Shown: positions 1-6,499 of the stretch, one piece after another
How positions within the stretch are numbered: position 1 is the stretch's first letter
Layout of the letters: each line of letters opens with the position of its first letter
NCBI GenBank assembly: GCA_036497945.1
Contig: DASXIN010000179.1
Location: forward strand, 4,773 to 68,772
Source: RYN-230 sp036497945
Lineage (GTDB): Bacteria > Actinomycetota > Actinomycetes > Streptosporangiales > Streptosporangiaceae
Direction: 5' to 3'
DNA length: 64,000 bases
Made by a program: the position numbers and the translations under genes
Notes under the pieces: generated by a model
Seen by the model: only the letters and a program-made list of their open reading frames with translations
Databases searched by the model: none
What the model was told of the DNA's origin: nothing

Positions 1-191
1 TCCTGCAGCGAGCCCGCGGCAGCGGGGCGGACGGGCAGCCACTGGAGATCCAGCTGCTGGAGTTTCCCTCCGCGGCCGCGCTCGACGCCTATATGACGGA
101 TGACCGCCGCACCTCGCTGGCCGCCGAACGGGACCGGGTCATCGCCCGGACCGACGTGATCCAGGTCCAGCTGATCTCTGGTCCCACTTGA
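1..191 (+). CDS. DUF1330-like protein, C-terminal fragment
   Basis: The window opens inside this gene. The frame that begins at base 3 stays open for 62 codons and ends at TGA 189-191. The visible residues, including PLEIQLLEFPS and a later RDRVIARTDVIQVQLI, look like the C-terminal half of a small dimeric alpha/beta-barrel protein of the DUF1330/EthD kind, in which a fixed spacing of acidic and arginine residues follows an EIxLxEFP strand. The start and N-terminus lie outside the window, so neither function nor length can be given. It converges on the DinB gene, with 3 bases between the two stops. Confidence 0.5.
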   Translation, partial: LQRARGSGADGQPLEIQLLEFPSAAALDAYMTDDRRTSLAAERDRVIARTDVIQVQLISGPT

Positions 192-194
192 CGC

Positions 195-746
195 TCACTC
201 GCCGGTCTCGCCGTCCAGCGACTCGCGGATCAGGTCGGCGTGCCCATTGTGCCGGGCGTACTCCTCGATCATGTGGGTCAGGATCCAGCGCAGCGAGACG
301 CGTCCCTGGCCGTCCCAGGCCGGATGGGCCTGGCTCAGCGCCTTGTCCTCACCCAGGCCGAGCTGCGCCTCGACCACGGCCCGGGACCGGCCGACCCGCT
401 CGGCCCACAGACCCCGCAGCTCGTCGCCGGAGTCATTGGCCGCGGTGCGCCACTCCCACTCTGGGTCGGCGTCCCAGTCCACGCTGGCCCACGGCTCGGG
501 GGACGGCATTTCCGCCGCCACCTCGGTGAACCAGCCATCCTCGACGCAGGCCATGTGCTTGAGCATGCCGCCCAGCGTCATGGTGGTCGGTGGCAGCGCC
601 ACCCGCAGCTGCTCGTCACTCAGCCCGCGGCACTTCCACTCCAGCGTCCCCCGCTGGTAGTCCAGGAAGCCAGTCAGCGTGGCCGCCTCGCCCGCCTCGT
701 GCGGTGGTTCCGGCCGCCCGTGCTGGTCCGTCTGCATCTCGTCCAT
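195..746 (-). CDS. DinB/DUF664 family protein
   Basis: This 183-residue protein is a predicted four-helix-bundle metalloprotein of the DinB superfamily, DUF664 branch. The bundle runs over about residues 22-175. The likely metal-binding histidines are His64, in LKHMACVEDGWF, and His166/His169, in EYARHNGHADLIRE, which is the hallmark C-terminal motif of the branch. Many actinobacterial members are thiol-dependent S-transferases that use mycothiol; that role is known for relatives and only inferred here. ATG 744-746 gives a normal length. The gene stands alone, convergent with the fragment at the left edge. Confidence 0.85.
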   Translation of the reverse strand: MDEMQTDQHGRPEPPHEAGEAATLTGFLDYQRGTLEWKCRGLSDEQLRVALPPTTMTLGGMLKHMACVEDGWFTEVAAEMPSPEPWASVDWDADPEWEWRTAANDSGDELRGLWAERVGRSRAVVEAQLGLGEDKALSQAHPAWDGQGRVSLRWILTHMIEEYARHNGHADLIRESLDGETGE

Positions 747-956
747 GACCGCAACGCTAGCCGCCGCTGCCGTCAGTCCTCGAGCCGGTGGCCAGCCGGC
801 CGCGCACGGACCGCCCGCCAGGTAGTCGCGCTAGCTGCGGGTGACCGCCTGTCGATTTCCGGCGAGCTTGTTCGTCGAGTGGGTAGGACGGGCAATAATG
901 CGCGTGCGCCGCTGGTGCACGGAGGAATCGCAGCTCAGCTGACTAGAGGGGAAGTC

Positions 957-1739
957 ATGCCTAATCGCACTGTGTATGCCCAGGGCACGCCGAACTGGGT
1001 GGACCTGCAGACTACCGATACCCAGGCCGCGAAGACGTTCTACGGCCGCCTGTTCGGCTGGGACTACGACGACCAGCCCATGCCGCAAGGCGGGGCTTAC
1101 TCCATGGCCACACTGCGCGGCGAGCAAGTAGCCGCGATCGCCTCGCAGTCACCGGAAATGGTCGCCGCGGGTGCCCCGCCGGCGTGGAACACCTACCTCG
1201 CCGTGGACTCGGTCGACGACGTGGCGGCCCAGGTCGAGGCGGCCGGCGGCCAGCTCGCCATGGCGCCGTTCGACGTCATGGACGCCGGCCGGATGGCCTT
1301 CGTCATGGACTCGTCGGGCGCTGCGGTGGCGCTGTGGCAGGCCAACAAGCACATCGGCGCCACGCTGGTCAACGAGCCCGGCACGTTCATCTGGAACGAG
1401 CTGATCACCGACGAACCGAAGGCCGCCGAGTTCTACACCCAGCTGCTCGGTGTCACCACCTCGACCATGGACATGGGCACCGGCGAGTACACCCTGTTCC
1501 ACGTGGCCGGCGACATGGTCGGCGGCAGCACCCCGCCGCCGATGCCGGGCGTGCCCAACCACTGGCACGTGTACTTCGCGGTGGACGACGCCGACGCCAC
1601 CGCGGCGAAGATCTCCGAGCTGGGCGGCTCGATCCTGGTCGAGCCGGTCGACAGCCCGGTGGGCCGGATCGCCGTAGCCCGTGACCCACAGGGCGCCATG
1701 TTCAGCGTCATCCAGCCCGCACCGCCCCAATCTGCCTAA
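957..1739 (+). CDS. Two-domain VOC (glyoxalase-fold) protein, CFP30B-like
   Basis: This 260-residue protein has two tandem vicinal-oxygen-chelate domains, about residues 10-128 and 135-256. The opening, with GTPNWVDLQTTD, and the internal segments WQANKHIGATLVNE and PNHWHVYFAVDDADATA closely match the mycobacterial 27-kDa antigen CFP30B (Rv0577) as I recall it. That antigen is a secreted or surface-associated protein implicated in methylglyoxal detoxification. No export signal is visible here. ATG 957 was chosen because AGAGGGGA at 944-951 is a good ribosome site. The much longer upstream reading frame crosses the antisense DinB gene and is not coding. Confidence 0.88.
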   Translation: MPNRTVYAQGTPNWVDLQTTDTQAAKTFYGRLFGWDYDDQPMPQGGAYSMATLRGEQVAAIASQSPEMVAAGAPPAWNTYLAVDSVDDVAAQVEAAGGQLAMAPFDVMDAGRMAFVMDSSGAAVALWQANKHIGATLVNEPGTFIWNELITDEPKAAEFYTQLLGVTTSTMDMGTGEYTLFHVAGDMVGGSTPPPMPGVPNHWHVYFAVDDADATAAKISELGGSILVEPVDSPVGRIAVARDPQGAMFSVIQPAPPQSA

Positions 1740-1770
1740 CGCCAGTACCCGCCACTCGGGAGCGACAGCG

Positions 1771-2145
1771 ATGCAGATTCCCAAGCCGAGTGAGGACGAC
1801 AAGGAGTTCTTCCGGTCGCTCGTCCCGGCGGAGCCGGACGTCGAGATCAAGCCGATGTTCGGCAACCTGGGGGCGTTCGTGCACGGCAACATGTTCGCCG
1901 GGCTGTTCGGTTCCGCGGTGGGAGTCCGCCTCGACGACGCGGCCAGCCAGGAGCTGGCCGCGATCGAGGGGGCGGGCCCCTTCGGGCCGGAGGAGCGCCC
2001 GATGGGCGGTTACCTGAGCCTGCCGCCGGACTGGCGGGCCGCGCCTGACCTCGCCTCGGCCTGGGTGGAGCGCGCGCTCGCTCACGTCAAGACCATGCCG
2101 CCCAAGGTTAAGAAGCCCAAGTCCCCCCGTACCACAAAGCTGTGA
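1771..2145 (+). CDS. TfoX/Sxy N-terminal domain protein
   Basis: This 124-residue protein consists of a TfoX_N domain (about residues 8-105) and a short Lys/Pro-rich tail, PPKVKKPKSP. The diagnostic segment is the KPMFGNLGAF strand-turn followed by FAGLFGSAVGVRL. In Proteobacteria the domain is part of the competence regulator Sxy. Stand-alone copies in Actinobacteria have no assigned function, so no role in DNA uptake should be assumed. ATG 1771 gives the family's normal length. It lies 31 bases after the VOC gene on the same strand and may be co-transcribed with it. Confidence 0.82.
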   Translation: MQIPKPSEDDKEFFRSLVPAEPDVEIKPMFGNLGAFVHGNMFAGLFGSAVGVRLDDAASQELAAIEGAGPFGPEERPMGGYLSLPPDWRAAPDLASAWVERALAHVKTMPPKVKKPKSPRTTKL

Positions 2146-2353
2146 GCGGCGAGGAGTCAGCTCGCCCAGACCGGGCATGAGTCAGCACAGCGGAACCGGC
2201 GTGTCGGGGGCTGACGGCCGGGGGTGAGTGGAAGGTACGCATGGCCGCCCCGGCGCGGTACATCCGGGATCTTGGTTCCCGCGCTGAACGGACCTGCTCT
2301 GCGCTACGTGCTCAGAGTAGGTACGTGACCTCTGTTGCTGGCGGGAGTGTGTG

Positions 2354-2869
2354 ATGCGTAATCGATGGTGGGCGCCGGCTGGTCTGGCCAGCCTCGCCCT
2401 GATAGCCGCCGCGTGCGGCAGTTCAGCGCCGTCCAGTTCGTCCAGCGCCAGTTCCTCATCTTCCGGGGGCGGCACGTCCTCTTCCAGTTCGGCGCTGAAG
2501 ACGGCCAAGATCGGCGGGGCCACTGTGCTCACCAACGGCAAGGGCTTCACGCTGTACTCGTTCGCGCCGGACACGTCCACCAAGTCCAACTGCAACGGGT
2601 CCTGCACCCACTTCTGGCCACCGGTCAAGGGCCCGGCCACGGCCGGCCCGGGCGTGACCGCCAGCAAGCTGACCGTGATCACCCGGTCCGACGGGTCCAA
2701 GCAGGCCGCCTACAACGGTCACCCGCTGTACACCTACGTCGGCGACACCGCGCCCGGGCAGGACAAGGGCAACGGCCTCAACCTGTCCGGCGGGCTGTGG
2801 CACGTGATCAGCGTGTCCGGCTCAGCCGCGGCGGCGACCAGCTCGTCTGGTGGCGGCGGCGGGTACTAG
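2354..2869 (+). CDS. COG4315-type secreted repeat lipoprotein
   Basis: This 171-residue protein has a type II signal peptide with lipobox LIAAAC (Cys21). A Ser-rich linker covers about residues 22-50, and the rest is one copy of the 'secreted repeat of unknown function' (COG4315/PF03640 type). The two diagnostic motifs LYSFAPD and LYTYVGD flank an NGxC segment, with two cysteines (in CNGSC) that may form a disulfide. The protein should be lipid-anchored on the outer face of the membrane. Related proteins have no proven biochemical function. ATG 2354 is preceded by an in-frame GTG at 2351. Its C-terminal domain is a near-duplicate of that in the next gene. Confidence 0.85.
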   Translation: MRNRWWAPAGLASLALIAAACGSSAPSSSSSASSSSSGGGTSSSSSALKTAKIGGATVLTNGKGFTLYSFAPDTSTKSNCNGSCTHFWPPVKGPATAGPGVTASKLTVITRSDGSKQAAYNGHPLYTYVGDTAPGQDKGNGLNLSGGLWHVISVSGSAAAATSSSGGGGGY

Positions 2870-2899
2870 TCCGTCCCCCTAGCAGAAGGCGGCCGCCTT

Positions 2900-3769
2900 A
2901 TGGCCCACACGCTATCTCGGCCACTCACCCAGCCGTGGCCGCTCATCCTGCGGGTGGCGGGAGCAGGCCTGCTCCTCGCCGCCGGGGCCATTCACCTTGA
3001 TCTGTACCTGACCGGCTACCGCACAATTCCGACCATTGGCTGGCTGTTCCTGCTCCAGGTGATCGCGGCCTTCGGCCTGGGCGTTGCCGTGCTGGTAACC
3101 GGCAGTCGGCTGGCCGCGGCGGCCGGCGCCGGGTTCGCCCTGGCCACACTGGCTGGCTATCTGCTGTCGATCTGGGTCGGTCTGTTCGGGTTCACCGAGG
3201 TGCGCACCACGGCCGGAATCGTCGCCGGGATCATCGAGGTGGCCGCGTTCGCCGTGCTCGCGTTCATCACTGTGGCGCCGCCCGCGAGCCAGCCAGCTGC
3301 TGGCTCGCCGCTAGACCGTCTCGTGGCCGCTATTCCAGTGCCTGGGGCGCTGATCGCCGGGGTCTCGGTCGTCGCGCTGGTGCTGCTCGGCGTGGCCGCG
3401 GGCACAGCGGGCAGTTCCAGCACAGTGGCCTCCAGTGGCGGCCTGAAGGTGGTGCATATCGGCGGGGCCAGTGTGCTGGCCAACGCGAAGGGGTTCACGC
3501 TGTACTGGTTCGCGCCGGACACGGCCAGCAAATCGGTGTGCAACGGGTCCTGCGCCGTCTACTGGCCGCCGGTCAAGGGCCCGGTCACCGCCGGGCCGGG
3601 CATCCCCGGCAAGCTGACCGTGATCACCCGGTCCGACGGGTCCAAGCAGGCCGTTTACAACGGCCATCCGCTCTACACCTACGTCGGCGACAGTGCGCCC
3701 GGCCAGGCCCGCGGCAACAACCTCAACTTGAACGGCGGGCTGTGGCACGAGGTCACCACCTCCACTTAA
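2900..3769 (+). CDS. Membrane protein with C-terminal COG4315 domain
   Basis: This 289-residue protein has four predicted membrane helices in its first 130 residues and a fifth near 150-170. An extracellular domain of about 105 residues follows, with LYWFAPD, CNGSC and LYTYVGD, the same domain as in the preceding lipoprotein. A membrane bundle fused to this domain suggests it presents the domain outside the cell, possibly as a heme, copper or quinone-linked module, but that is speculation. The domain-coding DNA shares 45 identical bases with the lipoprotein gene (2664-2708 and 3609-3653), so the pair arose by recent duplication or has been homogenised by gene conversion. The gap between the two genes is 30 bases, so an operon is likely. 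Confidence 0.8.
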   Translation: MAHTLSRPLTQPWPLILRVAGAGLLLAAGAIHLDLYLTGYRTIPTIGWLFLLQVIAAFGLGVAVLVTGSRLAAAAGAGFALATLAGYLLSIWVGLFGFTEVRTTAGIVAGIIEVAAFAVLAFITVAPPASQPAAGSPLDRLVAAIPVPGALIAGVSVVALVLLGVAAGTAGSSSTVASSGGLKVVHIGGASVLANAKGFTLYWFAPDTASKSVCNGSCAVYWPPVKGPVTAGPGIPGKLTVITRSDGSKQAVYNGHPLYTYVGDSAPGQARGNNLNLNGGLWHEVTTST

Positions 3770-3834
3770 ACCGCGGTGTGTCAGGCTGGTCTTGAGCCAT
3801 TCTGGCGCTCGGGCGGAACAGAGAGGAATGCCTC

Positions 3835-4272
3835 ATGTCTGACGGCGCAGGTGATGGCCTGATACAGGACCTGGACGAGGCCGAATGCCTGCGGCTGGTG
3901 GCTGGCCAGGAGATCGGCCGGATCGCCTACAACGGGTCGGCCGGCCCGATGGTGCTGCCGGTGAACTACCGGCTGTTCGAGGGCAGCATCGTGTTCCGCA
4001 CCGCGCAGGGCAGCATCATGGACGAGGACCTGACGACCGGGATCGCGGACGCGGAATACCTGATCGCCTTCGAGATCGATGAGCTTTATCCGGCCCGGCG
4101 GGAGGGCTGGAGCGTGCTCATCCACGGATCGGCGCACCATGTGACGGACGAGGACGAGCGAATGTCGGTGGCTCAGGCCGGGGTGACCCCGTGGGCTGGT
4201 GGGGTCCGCGAGCTGTACATGCGGATCCGGCCCACGCGCATCGTCGGCCGCCGGATCAGCCACCCCGGCTGA
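3835..4272 (+). CDS. Pyridoxamine 5'-phosphate oxidase-like split-barrel protein
   Basis: This 145-residue protein has a flavin-reductase-like split-barrel fold. It opens with LDEAECLRLVAGQEIGRIAY, followed by the strand PMVLPVNYRLFEG and FRTAQGSIM, the pattern of small PNPOx-like proteins in Actinobacteria. These bind FMN, F420 or heme, and the cofactor cannot be told from this sequence. ATG 3835 follows AGAGAGGAA at 3819-3827. The 3' end overlaps the 3' end of the antisense histidine kinase gene by 17 bases. Confidence 0.82.
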   Translation: MSDGAGDGLIQDLDEAECLRLVAGQEIGRIAYNGSAGPMVLPVNYRLFEGSIVFRTAQGSIMDEDLTTGIADAEYLIAFEIDELYPARREGWSVLIHGSAHHVTDEDERMSVAQAGVTPWAGGVRELYMRIRPTRIVGRRISHPG

Positions 4273-5479
4273 CCGCGCCGCCCGGTCCGCGTTCCGGTTC
4301 CGTGGGCACCGGCAGCAACGGCAGCCGGACGGTGAACGTGCTGCCCTTACCCTCCTGGCTATCCACCGTGATGGTCCCGTTGTGCGCGTCCACGATGGCC
4401 TTGGTGATGGTCAGCCCCAGGCCCGTGCCGGGGATCACCTGCCGGGTGGCCGACGCCGACCGGAAGAAGCGCTCGAAGATCCGCTCCCGGTCGGCGGCGG
4501 GGATGCCGAGGCCAGTGTCGGCCACCGCCAGCACCGCGTGGTCGCCCTCGGTGCCCAGGCTAACGTCGATCCGGCCGCCTTCCGGGGTGAACTTCACCGC
4601 GTTGGAGATGAGGTTGCCGAGCAGTTGGGCGATCCGGGTCGAGTCGGCGGCGAACACGGGCGCTTCGCCACCGGACAGGGCCAGGCTGATGTTCTTCCGC
4701 TGGGCCTCATGCCGCACCTCCGCCACGGCCTCGGCGGCGATGGCGGCCAGGTCGGTTCCGCGCATTTCCATAGCCAGCTGTCCGGACTGGATCCGGGACA
4801 GAAACAGCAGGTCACCGACCAGGCGCAGCAGCCGCTGCGCGTTGCGCTCGATCACCTCCGCGAAGTGGTCCGCGTTCAGCCCTTTGGACCGCTCGTCCCG
4901 CAGCAGCGCGATGTAGCCGATGATCGAGGTCAGCGGGGTGCGCAGCTCGTGCGAGACCAGGCCGATGAACTCGTCCTTCAGCCGGTCCAGCTCGCGCAAC
5001 TGCTCGTTTTGCGCACTCAGCTCCTTCGCCTGCTGGGCCAGCACGTGCTCCGCCCTGATCTGCGCGGTCACGTCGCGCGAGATGCCGAACGTGCCAATGA
5101 TCTGGCCGTGGGTGTCCAGCAGCGGCATCTTGGTGGTGGACACCCAGGCGTCCTGGCGGCCGCCGTAGGTCTCGCGTTCCAGCTGCCCGGCGATCGGCTC
5201 ACCGGTGCTGATGATCCGCTGTTCGTCGGCGAACGCCGCGGCCGCGTGCTGGCTGCTGAACACGTCGAAGTCGGTCTTCCCCATCAGCTCTTCGGCGCTG
5301 CGGCCTGGCGCGTACGCGGCGATCCAGCCTTCGCTGACGAACAGGAACCGGCTCATCAGGTCCTTGAAATAGACCCGTTCCTCGGTCGCGGACAGCAAAT
5401 TGCGCATGCAGATCAGCTTGAGCTCGCGCAGTTCCTCCGGTTCGGGCCGGTCCGGCGGTTGCAGGCTCATCTTGGCCAA
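4256..5479 (-). CDS. Cytosolic PAS-domain sensor histidine kinase
   Basis: This 407-residue protein has no membrane segment. A PAS domain covers about residues 30-140 and contains GKTDFDVF and IIGTFGISRDVT. A short coiled coil follows at about 141-168. HisKA carries SHELRTPLT with phospho-acceptor His177. HATPase_c carries the N box with Asn293, DTGLGIP at 321-327 and GTGLGL at 351-356. All catalytic elements are present, so it should be an active kinase that senses an internal ligand or redox state through PAS. No response regulator gene lies on either side, so it is an orphan kinase and its partner is unknown. Confidence 0.9.
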   Translation of the reverse strand: MAKMSLQPPDRPEPEELRELKLICMRNLLSATEERVYFKDLMSRFLFVSEGWIAAYAPGRSAEELMGKTDFDVFSSQHAAAAFADEQRIISTGEPIAGQLERETYGGRQDAWVSTTKMPLLDTHGQIIGTFGISRDVTAQIRAEHVLAQQAKELSAQNEQLRELDRLKDEFIGLVSHELRTPLTSIIGYIALLRDERSKGLNADHFAEVIERNAQRLLRLVGDLLFLSRIQSGQLAMEMRGTDLAAIAAEAVAEVRHEAQRKNISLALSGGEAPVFAADSTRIAQLLGNLISNAVKFTPEGGRIDVSLGTEGDHAVLAVADTGLGIPAADRERIFERFFRSASATRQVIPGTGLGLTITKAIVDAHNGTITVDSQEGKGSTFTVRLPLLPVPTEPERGPGGAVSRGG

Positions 5480-5671
5480 CGCACCCCCGAAGCAGCCGCG
5501 GATGACGAGCGTGGGCTCGGGGGGCCCTTCTTGCGGTATCTCCCCAGTCCAGCTCCGCTAAACCGGCCGGAAACCAGGCTGCACCGGCGGATTCGTGCTG
5601 CCCCGGCAGGCGCGCGGGGGCACCGGGAGGGGGGTCCGCCCCGGTGGCCCCGCGGCCGGTCTGGTATCCGG

Positions 5672-6004
5672 TCAGGCAGCGGTGCCGCTGCCCAGCCGGG
5701 CCGGACGGTGGCCCACCCGGGTGGCGTCGGCCCGCCGGGCCGACAGCAGCCGGTCCACGGCCACGGCCAGCGCCGCGGCCAGCACCGCGGCACCCGCCGC
5801 GATGAGGGCGATCTGCCAGCCCGGCATGCCGCCGACCACGACGGTGTGCACGGAGGCCGGCTGCTTCGTGAGCGGGATGGGCTGGGCCCCCGCCGGGTCC
5901 GGCGGGGCGATCATCGCGAAAGCCGCCGGGGCGGCCAGGGCGCTGGCGGCCAGGGCAGCCAGCATGGCGGCCAGGCAGGCAGCGAAACGGCGAATGCGGA
6001 TCAT
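5672..6004 (-). CDS. Small secreted/membrane-anchored protein, unknown function
   Basis: This 110-residue protein has a Sec signal peptide of about 30 residues ending near APAAFA. A short Pro-rich exposed stretch (about 31-58) and one membrane helix (about 62-84) follow, and it ends in an Arg-rich cytosolic tail. The layout matches many uncharacterised small envelope proteins of actinomycetes. I do not recognise a family. Codon use is typical of real genes in this window. It lies 63 bases downstream of the DUF4242 gene on the same strand and may be co-transcribed with it. Confidence 0.6.
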   Translation of the reverse strand: MIRIRRFAACLAAMLAALAASALAAPAAFAMIAPPDPAGAQPIPLTKQPASVHTVVVGGMPGWQIALIAAGAAVLAAALAVAVDRLLSARRADATRVGHRPARLGSGTAA

Positions 6005-6067
6005 GGTAGTTCTCCATCGAGGTAGGTTGAGCCGGCCAGGCCGGCGTCGTGAACGGGCGGTGCGCGG

Positions 6068-6319
6068 CTAACTGCCTTCCTGCACCATGTAGATCGAGTC
6101 GGCCACCAGGCCGTGCGCCTTCCGGTGCACGTCCGCGGCGGCCTCCGCGGAAGGGGCCTCCACGAGGCAGAACACCTTGCCTTCCGGCTCGTTGACCCAG
6201 TACCGCAGGTAGCGGACGTCGTATTCGCCCTGGGTCTGCAGGTCGGCCAGGTGAGCCTGGGCGACGTCGTCGCACGAGACACCCCCGGCGACGCTGTGTA
6301 CGTCCATGTAGAGCGGCAT
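6068..6319 (-). CDS. DUF4242 (SCO4226-like nickel-binding) protein
   Basis: This 83-residue ferredoxin-like-fold protein starts MPLYMDVHS and contains VFCLVEAPSAEAAADVHRKAHG, the pattern of DUF4242. The Streptomyces relative SCO4226 binds nickel. Here the His in DVHS and the HRKAHG histidines are candidate ligands, which is an inference. ATG 6319 was chosen over an upstream start because a GGGAGG ribosome site precedes it directly and the extra 40 residues of the longer frame are low-complexity. It probably forms a unit with the small envelope gene downstream. Confidence 0.8.
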   Translation of the reverse strand: MPLYMDVHSVAGGVSCDDVAQAHLADLQTQGEYDVRYLRYWVNEPEGKVFCLVEAPSAEAAADVHRKAHGLVADSIYMVQEGS

Positions 6320-6499
6320 GTCGCCTCCCGGTCGTGGATTTCCAATCACCGTGACCGTATGGCGGCAGGCCCGCCCGCCGGATCGGGAGCCGCTACCCAG
6401 TTTCCGTTCCGGGCTACCTACTTTTCCGCCACCTCCCACCCAAGCTGAGCCAGTTGCCCGATTCCGGCGTTATGCCAGGTAGTGCAAGGGGGAGTGGTA

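Noticed and set aside
240..956. Extension of the VOC gene to a start at 240
   Set aside because: The added 239 codons lie antisense to the DinB gene and are low-complexity. ATG 957 has a ribosome site and fits the CFP30B length.
4199..6025. A 608-codon frame opposite the histidine kinase gene
   Set aside because: The antisense strand has all kinase motifs; this frame has none and spans two unrelated genes.
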